A stretch of DNA of 64,000 nucleotides from Hawksworthiomyces lignivorus (lineage: Eukaryota > Ascomycota > Sordariomycetes > Ophiostomatales > Ophiostomataceae). The stretch's first letter is position 1; every line of letters starts with the position of its first letter. The position numbers were made by a program, and so were the translations under genes. The stretch spans positions 37,097 to 101,096 of the forward strand of contig NTMA01000127.1 of NCBI GenBank assembly GCA_002917075.1. Reading direction: 5' to 3'. Below, piece after piece: positions 31,427-43,829 of the stretch. The notes beneath the pieces were generated by a model, which was given only the letters and a program-made list of their open reading frames with translations, did not search any database and was not told the DNA's origin.

Positions 31427-32967
31427 GGTGGGAGGGGAGAGAGGGGAGATAGCAGCGCAAAAAGCAAGAAAGCAAAGATAAGGGTTCCCTGGACAAGAGA
31501 AGGCCTGCAGGCAGAGCAGAGCAGAGCAGCTCCCAAGGACAGACTATGCGCCGCAACAGCGTGCCTCTGTCTCGCTGCCTTGTTGGGATGGCAGGATGAC
31601 GCTTCCAGAAACAGGGCGACGCAACACGAAAAACACGATTTCCTCGTATTCTGTTGATCACAGCGTTACTTAGCTCCGCATGGCCAAAAATTGTGCGGCT
31701 CGGCGTCCTCGTGTTATCTGTATGCGTGCTTTTTGGGCGCCTCTTCGGCTGGATCGTTGGGTTCTCTGATTTCTTTGATTTCTCGTCAGGAGTCGTTCGA
31801 GCAGATCGGCGTGCCTGTCGCTCTGCTGATACATTGTTTGACTCGCGCAGTCTGTCTTTCTTCTTTCAAAACAAACCACCAAGCCAAAACGTCAATCAAC
31901 GTCGTATTGTAGCCATCCTCTCCCTGTCCCTTGGCTAGGTTCTTTTTTTTTTTTGGCGTGTTCTTCTTCCACAAGCAAAGGGGTGTGTGGCTCAGAGACA
32001 GGGGGTGGGGACCTTGGCTGACTCCTTTTCTGGCGAATGAGATTTCAGCAAGTGATGCAGAACGAGGACCGAGCAGGAGAGCAGTTATCCCCATACTATT
32101 ATTGCTAAGGATTGCTCCATACGTAACAACCGTTACCCACAGCTCCTTCGAGTGCTGTATGCATACCTTTCGAAACAATATGTGGATGAGTACGAGTATA
32201 TATTTAGCAGCGTTTAAGTGGGCTGGAGGAGCGACCCGCCTGGTGCTGCGTCTCCCTTTTCTGTTTCTTCCATTCCCGCGAGAACTTTAGCCTGCAGATC
32301 CGAACAAACGTTGAATGATTTGATATTTGATAGTTTGGCTGTGTTTGCTCGTCATTCTGGCTGATTCCCAAATATTCGCCGACTCTTTCTTCGGAGACGT
32401 CATTCTACCTACGTATGTACTCTCTCTCGTCTTATCGTCGATTCATCCATCCGAGGGTTTGTTGCTCCGCTGCCTACATCTTCTTCTTTCTCCTCTGCGG
32501 ACTTTACACGTCTTAACTCAGTCCCGCCCGCCACAGCCTACCAATCGTAGCACTGTGTTGTGGGTCGGCCACTTGTGAGACCACACTGCTGGGTCACCGA
32601 GTTAGCCTTGTATGTATCAGTGCGTATTGTAACAGGCGTATTTACTGGCTGAGAGGCTTGCACAGTCTCGGTCTGGCTTTCTCGAGGATGATGCTAATGC
32701 AATGCCAATTCAAGTTTGAACTATGGATTCCTATTCTAAATGAAAAAATGCCGCAAATGCTACGAGTCAACCGGTAAAAAAAACAATGAATGGTAAAATG
32801 ACAATGCGAGAGAAAGCGAAAGCAAGGAAAGAGAGAGAAAGAAAGGAACAGATAAATGGACATAAAAACAAGACCATCGGGGCTCGAAAAACAATGGCAG
32901 AACTTAAAAGAATGCGTCTTGGGCTCAGATGCCATCTCGCCCACTTTATCCCGTCTTCAGAAACGCT
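31427..32967. other. Intergenic, promoter of the large disordered protein gene
   Basis: About 1.5 kb with no supported gene. The part near 31427-32000 should hold the promoter and 5' leader of the upstream-reading 1687-codon gene. The part near 32640-32967 holds the 3' untranslated region of the zinc-finger gene. A T11 run lies near 31945. Confidence 0.45.
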
Positions 32968-35550
32968 TCATGACATAGGACCGTAGCCGCCTTCGTTAGG
33001 AACAAGCCCTCCGTGTGCAAAGAAGCTGGCGTCGCCAATCTGCTGGTTTGCTACCTGGCTGTACTGCACTGGGGACATTGTTGTCGTGACGGGTATGGTT
33101 CCTGTTCCGTATGGCATGCCGCCCCAAGAAGGCACCGCCTGTACATTGTAATACGAGGCTGATTCGTCTTGGCCGAGGCCCGCAAAGCCACCGCTCGCTG
33201 CCATCACCGCATTCATGTTCGCAGAGGCCAGCGCCCCAGGGTGAACATGTGCCGGCGGCATCGAAGTGGTGGTCACCGGCGCGTAGTGGCAATGCAGGTT
33301 CGGGCCGTTCCGCCGGTGGGCAGGAATGCCGGATACAGGGTACTGGGCGCCAGCAGCAGCAGTCGTGCCAGGAATATTTAAAGAGTATTGCCTTACTGGC
33401 TGCGGTGCAGGCTGGACCTGATGCTGGACCTGATGTTGGACCTGATGCTGCAGCTGCAACTGCAGCTGTGGGTGTGTCTGCGACATCACCGTGGCAGATG
33501 TGTGCGATGTTGCTGTCAGGGGCACCTGGGACGTGCTGTTGGTCAGGTGCGACTGATGCGTCGATGAACCGCCGACGCGCGACGATTGGAGATTGTGCGT
33601 GCCCGTTTGGCTCGACGACGTGTCTGTCGTGCGCGACAGCGGTCCATGGAGGCTCACGTACGTGCGGAATGTCTGCTGAACGCAGCTCTTGAGCCGTTGC
33701 GCCACTTCCTCCGCGGGGCTGTCCGGAAAGCTGATATCCCCGTGCTGCATCCTGTGGCTCAGTATATTGTAAAACAGCTCGGCAAAAGCTTCGCTCTCAC
33801 GCGATGGCGTCTGGTGTCGCACTGGCGCCTCAAAGGCATACCCTAAGCAGTAGAGTCAGTGAGAGCTCTCGAAATAGAATTTTGTCTCAGGTGATTGGAC
33901 ATTGCTGAACTTACAGGGAGTGTCTGGCGCAATCTCGTCTGGGAAGAGAACTTGCCAAATCTCAAACCACTTTTCCACCTTGTGCCTCTCTTGACTCTTT
34001 TTACGGTTTTGCTTGTCGAGAGCGGCCCATTGTGCTTCACTGATACCCTCTTTCAGCGAAGGGTCGCCTTTTTGGCAAGGCACCTCGCGCCGTCGATGAG
34101 CCGTCAGGTCATTGATACAAACTGCCTTATCAGTGGAGGCACCAAACACGCGATAGCAGCGATCGCATTGCACTGGAGTGTGTTTCCTCTTTAGATGCTC
34201 TCTTTTTTTGTTGGAAAAGAAAAGAAAAGAAGCAAATGTTAGCGCTTGCTTGACTGCGTTGGAGAAATTGGTGGCATCTTACTTTAGTCTTTGGATGCTT
34301 TTGAACCCGGGACCGGCGCATGCGCGGTACTTATCTTTTCGAGACTCGGTGGTGCCATTGTGCTGTATACCATATTTTGCCGGATTCAGTTTATGGAAAG
34401 GACAGGCCAGGAGCAGACTCTGAGATCGCTCGACAGACGCTGTGGTGCCCGCACCGCCGTTTCTGCCGCGGTCGTCGTCGTCATCGTCGTGCTCGTTGTC
34501 TGATTCGGACGGACGACGGCGTCTCTTTCTGGGCTGGTTGGATAGCTGTTCATGGGACTGGCCGACAGAGCCTGCGCTGGTGAAGCCCCCAGAGGTTCCA
34601 CCATAGCCGTGTCCCCCCGTTTCGTCGTCGTCCTTCAGAGGCGTGGAATCAATCTGCCACGATTCCACCTTGTTTCTCGCAGAATTGCGCTGCTCTCTAT
34701 GCACAATTGGGATTAAGAACGCTGCTAGGCTAAGATCACCGTCCAAGGCTTCGATAATTGCTGCATCGAGGCTGTCGTTCTCTCCACTCCAGTCGTTGTC
34801 GCTGTTGTCGTCATCGTCTCCAAGAGCATCGTAGCTCTCTTCGACGTCGCCATCATTCTCTATCTCGCTAGCATCTGAATTGGATTTTCCAGACGCAGCT
34901 GAGCGGGCTGACAGAGAATGCCGGAGATGGCTCTGTCTTAAAATGCGCGAATTCAGGACTCCACTCGTGGCCGAAATATCTACCTCGTCCATTTTCTTGG
35001 TTTCTCCTGATACTGACTCCGATCTTCAAACCATTTGATTAGCCGAATTGGCCCTAGGATAAATAGTATTCTTGTGCACATATGTGCTATGATATCAAGG
35101 CAGCTGTTTGAATACGTACCCATTGTCCGACTTCGTTGCGCTTGAATCATCGTCTTTTGAATACCCACATTCTCCGTCGGTTGGCCCAGATGTGGCAAAG
35201 CTGCTTCTCGATGAAGGACACAGACTGGACCAGTCGGTGACCGGTGTGGAGGACCTCGATGTCTCGCTTTCTGTTCCGGACATGCGGGTCTCTGCAGCAT
35301 GTTTATCAAACGCAGTGAAAGAGCCCCCAACGACCTCCTTGTCTTGACCGCTGATGCTTCGGGCGGGGGCAGGCAAAGCTGCTGCACCTGCTGCATGAGC
35401 GGGGGGAATCGAAGTGCAGTGTTTCGGGGGCGATGGCAAGAGAACCAGGTTAGTTTCTTTTATTCCCACGTTTGGCGCATATCGCTTCTTGATGTCGTAC
35501 ACCGCTGGACGGAGCGAGGTCGTCCTCCAACGAGTATCCATGGCAAGCAT
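32968..35550 (-). CDS. Degenerate C2H2 zinc-finger protein with acidic N-terminal region
   Basis: Four minus-strand exons, 35550-35120, 35023-34283, 34201-33915 and 33842-32968, join in frame across introns of 96, 81 and 72 nt, giving 777 residues (774 if the second ATG at 35541 is used). The first half is serine-rich and acidic with a KRRRR basic stretch that could direct nuclear import. The recognisable part spans intron 2: LLACPFHKLNP, then RACAGPGFKSIQRLK joined to EHLKRKH and VQCDRCYRVF. This is the degenerate C2H2 pattern seen in many Pezizomycotina proteins. A predicted helical region with W and F residues follows (WFEIWQVLFPDE). The C-terminal 280 residues are disordered and rich in Q, H and T, including a QVQH repeat. 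Nucleic-acid binding is likely; the target is unknown. A possible further intron in the first exon cannot be excluded. Confidence 0.82.
33412..33447. repeat. 12-bp minisatellite, three copies, in coding sequence
   Basis: Three consecutive copies of ctggacctgatg (the third with one change) encode a repeated H-Q-V-Q unit on the minus strand inside the C-terminal tail of the zinc-finger protein, next to a CAG/CTG-rich tract. Such in-frame units commonly vary in copy number between strains. Confidence 0.8.
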
Positions 35551-38500
35551 GGGACAACCACATGCAGTGACAGAGAAGAAGCGATTGTGAACCAAACCAA
35601 CTTCGTCAAATACACAAACACATAACAAGTGCCGATGAAAACACTAGGCACAAGACAGGCGAAGGTAGCTGGCGGACCATGATGCCGAGCGCCAGACAAA
35701 CTCGTCGTCCTCGAGAGACGGACGGCTTCCTTTTTCAACCTCATCTTTGCACATAGACTAGAAGGCTCGCGTCTATAGAATAGACCATCGACTTGTCCAA
35801 GCGAGGACCGCACCTTCGTTAGCTCGTCCATGGAATCGGTCTCGTTTGCGCGTGAGCCGTCTGTCTAGCTCCTCTTCACCTTCTCAGTGCCATATTAGGC
35901 CCTTGATCTCCAGTTGCCCTGCTGATATCGACGCCGTCCAGGTCGCGTATGTGGTGATATTTCGGTGTTGGCCTGCTCAGACTTGCGTGGTGTCGCAAGT
36001 GCGACGGAGAGGACACGGCGCAGCAAACGTGAATGCCTCTGTGTTGGTCAAACGCGTAGCATACGCATGCATAGACCGAAACATTGGCTGGCTGCTTAGC
36101 TCTGGACTGGCAGCTAGTGTCTTTTCAGGGGTCTCTGAATGCCGGACCCAAGCAAGGAGGCTCACCAGGTAGGTGAGAAAAAAATATAAAAAAGTGAAAT
36201 GTGGTTTACCAGCCCAATAGCGTTCAAAGGTGTTTTTCGTATAGTATGAGAACCAAGAGGATGATGTGTTCAAGACGTGCATATTCTGGGGGTTTTAAAA
36301 GAATCTCGCTAATATTTTTGCTTGCATAGAACTAACTGCAGCAAATCTTTATCTTCCATCCCGCAGATTGGCTCAAGTCTGGTCGAAATACTGTTGTTTG
36401 GTTGAGCTGGCGCTGTTGAGGTATTGCCTTATGCGGCTTGCGCGCAAATGCGTGGGATCGAATCTGCGCCAATTTGAAAGTCGGGCGATCGTTGGGCGAG
36501 TTGTAAGCCGCACACAGTCGCGAACCTGCGCCAGAGGTTCTCAACCCGTTTTCTCCTGCTGCACCACGCATGAGGTGAATGCGTTGACAGCAACGTGATT
36601 TCCGCTGATGTGAATCATCTCTTCTTCAGTCTTTTAGCTTGGCTTTCTTGGCCCCCAAGGTAGATGCCTAACGCAATTAAGCGATTGTACGGAGTGTTAG
36701 TGAATATCCACTTCCATCTAACTCGGCACTGCTGCCAGGATCCATCCATTTATCTTCGCGTCTCTCGGGTTCGTCTGAAAGTCCGCTGTTGTCATAATCC
36801 TATCAAAATGCATGGCAAATTGAGACACGCAATTGAGGATCCCATCAGTCAGGAACCCTCCCCTTCCCGTCACATACGCGAGAAGTCTGCGACCTAACGT
36901 TTTCCAATGCAGTGCGTGAAAACAAGCAAATAAGGACACAGCTAATTGACCCACCACTTTGCCAATCACATCTTAGGATGGAGCTCTTCAACTGTGAAAA
37001 CCGCCAGACTGGATCCAAGCTTGAATAGGTAACACTATGACCGTTTTGTTTTACAGAGCCCTCCTTTCCTCTTTCTTGTCCTCTTCGGATGCTATTAAAC
37101 TTGCTTCACTCTCTCGTTTCATATTTCTCGCGCGTGCGCGACTTTCTAGAGAGACGCGCTCTCTCCGAGCTGAGGTTTTTATTTTTCTTTCTAGTTCTTA
37201 GTTTTTAGCTTTTCTTTTCTTTTTCTTTTTTTGCCTTTTTAGCTGCGCCGAGATCTGCATAGAATCGATATATCATCCTCGTGATTCTCACCATAAAATT
37301 CCGATACCTATGCTTTAGCCCAAATGAGCTTTAACCAGAGTGCGTTGGGCGTCAACAAGACCAGAAAGTGAAGCAGATTTGTGCTCGAGTGCCAGTCGGC
37401 CGCGTCCGCGTCACAACGCAGTTGAGCGAAAATGAGCATCAAACAAGCCAGAATATGATTACGTCTCTGCGGGATGGATAAGATCTAGGTGCGGTAGATG
37501 TGCCTAATCGTGCAGACAAAAGAAATTCCAGGAGAGAAGAAAGTTCGTATACCAGCGAGACAAAAACAAGGGCAGCTTTGCCCAAGCTACCCACATCACA
37601 ACATGACTTGTCAGATGATGCAGGAACTTGCCGAAAAAATTTCCTAAAAAAGGTGGTGGTAAATGAGATGCCTATCTAAAAAAAAAACTTGGAACTTGGA
37701 TGTTTGTGTCTTACCGAAGGAACGGGAGAGAGCAGTCGACGGGGTCATGGCCCGGCACACGGCGGCTAGGACCGCAGTAGTCTGCAGCACTCTAGCTTGT
37801 GTAGGGTCATATGACAGGGGATCAGTGCCCGTCCACATGGGACTAAAAGAAAAACTTGAGCCATTTGATGTGCTGAGCGAATGCCAACTACAATTGTCGT
37901 GTGCAGCGATGTGGCGAGTCGTGAGTAGAGGAATCTCCCATATCTATGACAACTTGGGATGCCACGTAGAAACTCGTAGTAGACTGAATCCCTCCGAGCT
38001 CGGCGAGCAAACCCAGTCAACATTGTAGAAGATGCTTGATATCAGAGACTGGTCTCGGAGACACCGGATAGCATAGCTTAGCGCAAGAAGCCAAAGAAAT
38101 ACGAAGTCTTGTAGGGAGATCGAAGACTAAACATGAACAAATAGCCTTAGGTAAATTTTGGTGATCCTTGTATCCTGCTCGAAAGGCAGCATGTGCTAAA
38201 ATACCAAAACCAGGTCGTGACGTCGCAAGTCTCTAGGAGGCCTTTATTGATGTCTGTGCAAAGACTGGCATTGCAGTTTTCAGAGAAAACAAGAAATAAA
38301 ATCGTAAAAGTATATGAAGCATCTCGAGATATATTTAAGCGAATATGACAATAAGTCGCTCTTCCTTTGACTGTGCGAGTCATATATGGTGCCAATAAAG
38401 ATGGCAAGAATAGCCGAACATCGTAGTTTCCTCTCACGAATGCGTGCAGACAAGCATCGTAACTTCCTATTTCATCATCTAATCAAATCAAAGAATATGA

Positions 38501-38694
38501 ATCTCATATGTCAAATGGCCTACATGCCACTGCAGCGTCTTTGGGGCCGTATTTGCTTCATTTTCTATACCCAAGACTGCCTTTATCGTATGCTGACCAT
38601 GGCCGTCTGCTATACTTTTTTATTTTCCCTATAGTCATGTATTCTTGGAAATTACATAGCTTATGTGTACGACATCTCCTAGTATCTCTCTATA
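35551..38694. other. Intergenic, 3.1 kb, no gene recognised
   Basis: This region separates the zinc-finger gene and the lactone oxidase locus, whose 5' ends face each other. It contains T-rich tracts near 37175-37235 and an imperfect palindromic stretch around 37130-37165. Short frames occur on both strands, but none has a domain, intron-supported continuity or codon bias like neighbouring genes. Confidence 0.45.
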
Positions 38695-40596
38695 ATGGGC
38701 AACCAGCTGTCGGTGGAGCGGGAAGTGCGCAGCGCGCACGGCAAGCCATATGACGACAAGATACTCAGGAAGTTGGACAGAGTGTTCAATGAAAACCCAG
38801 ATATTGTCCATGACTCCATATGGAACGCGATCCGGAAACACGGCGAGGAGGGTCGAAGATCTAGCCGTGATTCCAGGTGGCGCTTCGAGCAGGTCCGCGA
38901 AGCTCTGCGCATGACGGCCGCTACCTCGTACGGAGCAGTTAGAAAGCTTTACGGCCAGCGCAGCGACGCCGCCGACCAAGATGACAACAGTGAGAATGAC
39001 GATAACCAGACGTGGTAGAACTGCGTTGGGAAGCAACAGAGCTGGCCCCTTGCCGCTGTGAAGCCGGAGACGCTGCAGCAACTCGTAGCCGCCATCAGAT
39101 ATGCTCACCGCCAGGGACAGCGAGTTCGCGCAGTAGGATCTGGACACTCTTTTTCAGACGTCACTGAATCGACCGACGCCGTGCTGATCGATCTGGTCCT
39201 TCTCAGGCGCCTGCTGTTGGCGGGCAATGGTGAAGAAGGCATCGCGGCAGTCACCATGCTCCCAAATGCAACACTAGCGCCCGATATTAGAGACCCTACA
39301 CAGCCCAGAGAGATGGCACCAGATGCAGAAGACGAAGCGCAGATCGACAATCATGGGCGCCGACTCGTCCGTGTCCAGGCCGGAATCACCATCCGCGACC
39401 TCAACACCGAACTTGACAACCGGGGGCTAGCACTGCTGAACATGGGCGCCTACGACGGTCAAACGCTTGCAGGGGCGATGTCCACGGCGACGCACGGGTC
39501 CGGTATTGCATTTGGCCCACTAACAGATTCTATCCGTGCCATTGTCCTCGTGGCAGCAACCGGCCAGACGTACCAGATCGAGCCGTCCAGCAGCTGTGTC
39601 GGAAAGGGTCCCATCAGCGATCCATTCAGGTTCCCAAGTGTTATTGATGGCGTGCCCATCACCCTGAAGCAGGATGACGACTGGTTTCGCACCGCCCTCG
39701 TTTCAATGGGCTGCATCGGGGTGATATACAGCTACGTAATCGAGGCGACCAGCGCATTCTCCATCCGTGAAATGCGTACGGCAACCAAATGGGACGACAT
39801 GCGGACGCAGCTGCTGCCGGAACTGTGGGATCCGATAGCGCCTCCCGTTGCAGCGGTGGATCATTTCGAGCTAGTGCTTAACCCTTACATGGTCTGGTCA
39901 CACAACTCCTGCGTGCGAGTCGAGAGGACGCGGCTCCCTAGAAAGGTGAAGCCATACGGTGAGCGAATGGACTGGCTGGGCATGCTACTCGAGCAGTTTG
40001 GCATCTGTTCCGTGCCTTACCTTGTCACTCTGGTCAATCGTCTGCCCGTCATCAGCCCCATTGCCATCAACAAGGCCATTGCCACACTTGTAGAACGCGG
40101 GCCCTATGTCGACAAGAGCTTCAACGTCTTCAACCTGGGCCCGCCCAACAGCATCAAAGCGATGGCCCTTGAGCTCCAATGCGAAGCTAGCCAGTGTACA
40201 CCCGTCATAGACAAATTGCTCGCCGTCTTTACCGAAGAGGGGCGGCGCCACGATTAGTATCTCGCTGGCCCGCTGGGGATCCGCTTCATTGGCGCATCCG
40301 ACGCATTTCTGGCGCCAGAGGCGGGGCGCATGTCTTGTTCCGTCGAGCTCGACATGCTCGTCGGCATCGAAACTGGCGCTAGGCTGGTGCGGCGCATCAA
40401 GGAGCGCATGTGCAGAGACCAGAAGTTCTCCATTCGTGTCCATTGGGGCTTGGATTTAGACTTTATCACAGGAGAGGACGTCCGGTCATGGTATCCAGAT
40501 TTTGAATCATGGTATGCCGTCTACCGCCATCTGAACGTTACCGGTATGTTCAACAACAAATTTACGGACCGCATCGGTATCAGTGTGCCTACTTAG
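38695..40596 (+). pseudogene. D-arabinono/L-gulono-lactone oxidase-like flavoprotein with two in-frame TAG codons
   Basis: One frame of 634 codons runs from ATG 38695 to the final TAG, interrupted only by TAG at 39016-39018 (codon 108) and TAG at 40255-40257 (codon 521). Downstream of codon 108 the FAD-binding domain is intact, with GSGHSFSDV containing the histidine that carries FAD covalently in this family, and GAMSTATHGSG. After codon 521 the ALO-type C-terminus continues (GPLGIRFIG, RVHWGLDLDF, FNNKFTDRIG). Both stops fall where a CAG glutamine would suit the alignment, so a C-to-T change explains each. No GT..AG intron restores the frame around either stop without removing conserved residues. 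The N-terminus MGNQLS fits an N-myristoylation consensus. The family oxidises aldonolactones to ascorbate analogues. It is either a young pseudogene or a gene needing recoding. Confidence 0.85.
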
Positions 40597-41631
40597 ACAA
40601 TAACCCAGGATACAAATAGCCAGTATCTAAGGCTTTTAAAAATGGAATTCTTCCTGACAGCTCTTCAGGCACTCCAAACTAGCATTATTGTATCACCCAA
40701 AGCTTTACAAACCTCTGGATCTGATAAATATTAAATCACTATTTCATACGCAGTAATTTTAAATATCTCTATGTGAAATGAAATGAATCTTAAAAAGAAG
40801 TGTTTTCAAAACTTTAGGCATATTATTTTTATTTTTTCATGCGTGTGGAGTTACTTATTGTAGACCCAAACATGAATTTTTCAATCTAAACAGGCAAGAA
40901 ATTCGAAATATTGTAACACCTTTGAACTTGTCAAAATAAAAAGGAACATCTTAAATGCACCGGTGGACCAGGGCAATGTAAATATATCTGTCGTTGAATT
41001 CCATTTATGCATCTGTGAATTTGAGATCATGAAAGTGCAAATTTTGGACTTCAAATTTTGGATTTAGGAACCTCGTTTTGATTTCGTCTTTCCACACCTT
41101 TTCACTGCCTTTATTGAGGAAAAATACCGATGGCTTTTGCAATTCTTGATAGCATCACAGATACATGACCATTTACTTTGGAATATCTTAATACAAAGAA
41201 GCTAATTCAGAAAATTATCTGACAATGCAGGCTGAGATTTAGAGGAGGAGCCACTTTCACTGAAACAAAACACCAGGACGACAGCCAACTCTCTCTCCAA
41301 GCCAGGGGTCACCAGATAGCCAAAACCATTAAGCGCTTAATAGCAATAGCGATCATAACAGCTGTTAGTCGCTGTGATACTAGGCGGAAGAAAAGAAGAA
41401 AGGTTCATGCGAACGAAGAATGGTGTTACGCTGCAGAGGGTGTCAATCCCACATGTTCTTACCCCGCGTTGTATCGCCAAAAGTTAGTTGTGTACATACA
41501 TAAATATCAGAATCCTTTTATCGAGAGCTCAGCTTATTTGCCCCTATGCTACCGCAAAAAATCATATAACGTGTATCCTTTTAAGTAATTCAGTACTGCA
41601 CAGAACTTACAACAACAACAAGAGATTACAA
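40597..41631. other. Intergenic, AT-rich
   Basis: About 1 kb between the lactone oxidase remnant and the first tRNA gene is distinctly AT-rich compared with the neighbouring coding DNA. No coding frame longer than background or RNA gene was seen. Confidence 0.5.
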
Positions 41632-41719
41632 GGACTGTTGGTCTAGTGGTATGATTCTCGCTTAGGGTTCACCCTGAGTAATATGCGAGAGGTCCCGTGT
41701 TCGATCCACGGACAGTCCC
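41632..41719 (+). tRNA. tRNA-Pro (anticodon AGG) with 16-nt intron
   Basis: The acceptor stem GGACTGT pairs with ACAGTCC. The body closely follows eukaryotic tRNA-Pro: TGGTCTAGTGGTATGATTC D-arm, CTCGC/GCGAG anticodon stem, and GTTCGATCC B box. The loop reads TTAGGGT with a 16-nt intron after the base next to the anticodon. The mature length is 72 before CCA addition. T-rich sequence for Pol III termination follows within about 30 bp. Confidence 0.95.
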
Positions 41720-41895
41720 CAACTTTTTGCCTTTTTTTTGCGGTTAAAATTCAGATCCAATTTTTTTAATCTAGTTTTTCGATCCTCTGGCCTCTTTTTT
41801 TTTTGTGCAACTTGTCGTTTACAGTTCCTGCCCCGTTTAAAACATCCACTCTCAGCGAAAATTTTCCATCAAGCATCCACTCATTGGAATAAAAT

Positions 41896-41993
41896 GGACT
41901 CTTGGTCTAGTGGTATGATTCTCGCTTAGGGAAACCAACAAACCCTAAGTAAATAATTGCGAGAGGTCCCGTGTTCGATCCACGGAGAGTCCC
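41896..41993 (+). tRNA. tRNA-Pro (anticodon AGG) with 26-nt intron
   Basis: This is a second copy whose body is identical to the upstream tRNA apart from a G-C pair swapped to C-G in the acceptor stem (GGACTCT with AGAGTCC), so pairing is preserved. The intron is 26 nt and differs in sequence from the first copy's, sharing only a ccctaagtaa/ccctgagtaa stretch that can pair with the anticodon region. The mature length is again 72. Confidence 0.95.
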
Positions 41994-43829
41994 TAACTTT
42001 TTGCCCTGATTTGTGTATCTGATTTGAGAGTCTGTCTTATAAGCTTAATCTTTTTGACCCCTCTATGTTGCTTATCTACAAAGTTTTAGACTAGTATAGA
42101 GAGGTCGAGTACCGATGCGTCTAAGCATACTCCATACTGGTGCATACTTCACTTCAACGTTCAACTCAACAAACATATTTTGTAGCGACAAAAGACGCCG
42201 GATTTTTTCCAATGGCACTTCTTCCTCGGCTATTGGTTATAATGACGTCATTTTGATGTGGCACACGTTGGCTGCTTGAGAAACGAGCTTTGCTTCATCC
42301 GTATCTCCGCGGTGCGACTAATTGTTTCGTACGTCGTATTCACAATTTCCTTTGGACATGCTACTGCGCCTTTTTATTTTTAATTCATTCTTTTTTTATT
42401 TTTTTTATTTGTTTTTCGTTTGGTTCTGCTCGTAACCATTCTGCCGGTTATTTAGCTGATAACCACGAACCCACAAAATAAGAAAAATTACTGAGTAGCA
42501 AACGAGAAGACCTGAACGAAGGAGTTGTGCTAGCACGTGTGTAGGTTGACGGTTCTGCTTTATCGCATGCGACAGGAAACAAAGAAGACGTTTTCCATCT
42601 AGCTGCAAAATACGATGAGCAATTGGTTTTGCCCCCCGATAAAGGAAGCTGGCATGCGACATCCTCGACCACCATTTGAAAAAAAGAAGATGTGGCTTAA
42701 GGGGCAGTCCTAAGCGTTCTTTTCGGCGCATTTTTTCAAGGCCGCGGCCGCTAGCTCTATAGCAAATCCCACGTTTATTTGAACTAAAACAGGGCAGAAC
42801 CTATCAACAGCAAGCGCTGACGCACGAGGCGGCCGCTACCAGCTCGGCGATCTCCCCATGTTTTTCTTCAAGAGAGCACCAAACTTACGAGATAGACACA
42901 CATACGGAGTACATACGTATGTACAATATGACTATTCTGAGAAAGGCTTGCCGCCTCGTAGAGTGGCCAAAGAGGAAGGTTCCTCTTCCAGAGGCTATCG
43001 CGCACGCCGCCTCCCAAGGTGTAAGCGTTTGGGGATCTGTCGCACAGCATTGCCCGTATCTATGTATCGCTATTGGCCAAGTTTGGCAGTGCTCCGAGTC
43101 GTGTGCCCACCCGACTCTCAGCTGTAGAACCAAAGCATACTGTAGCAATTAGATGCTGACCACACACCGGTACTCTTCGACAGTTGCATGCTGTCAAACT
43201 ATGACGGGCGGATATCCACATTGCCATCCTCCCTGGTCTGTTAGCTTGGCTTGTACGCCGCCGACCCCACGGTGATTCCGCGCCGTCCAAGACTACTACC
43301 GCAAACGAGACGTAAAAACCCAATAAACAACAACGAACCAGAAAAAAAGGGACAGGGCATGGCCAAATGTCGATGCTCGCTCCCTCCCTCGTGCAGGAGT
43401 TTATTCCTTGGCAATGATCCAATAGATATACAAGATTTGCCTTTTCTGTCTACCTCGTGTCTGCTCACCCCCCCACACCGCTGGCGACTACCGGGGATAA
43501 TGTGGTCTTGCGGAGCACCTAGTTAGTTTATCTTGAGCTGTTGCACCTGTGTCCTTTGTTTGAGGAAGAAGTACAATGTAATGTAGATCTGCTGTAGTAC
43601 TTAATTACCTGGTCAATCCCAGTTTACTGGAGCTATCGGCAGGCACTGTTGATCTCCGTTCCTCCCTCTCGTGTGCTACTTTTATCCCCCCTCCCTTTTC
43701 TGCCGATTTTATCTGTTTATCTTTTATTGCCCCTCATCTTTCCACTTTTTACACAGGTCGAGAGATCACAGCGGTTACCATCAAGACCGCTAACTCCTAT
43801 CCAACGAACTCGTACGGCCTCTAAGAGAA
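41994..43829. other. Intergenic before the MFS transporter gene
   Basis: No gene is supported in about 1.8 kb. The sequence gcggccgcta occurs twice about 88 bp apart (near 42743 and 42831) in direct orientation. A pyrimidine-rich leader (about 43650-43770) precedes the transporter's start codon, as is common for expressed fungal genes. Confidence 0.45.

Noticed and set aside
38938..39018. Intron (GTTAGA..TAG) that would remove the first TAG of the lactone oxidase
   Set aside because: The donor is weak and the second TAG would need another weak donor; frame-matched introns with better donors remove conserved residues. Coding across the stops fits the family better.
42743..42845. Direct repeats of gcggccgcta as a possible solo element
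   Set aside because: Only ten bases match, spaced 88 bp apart, with no terminal repeat or target duplication.
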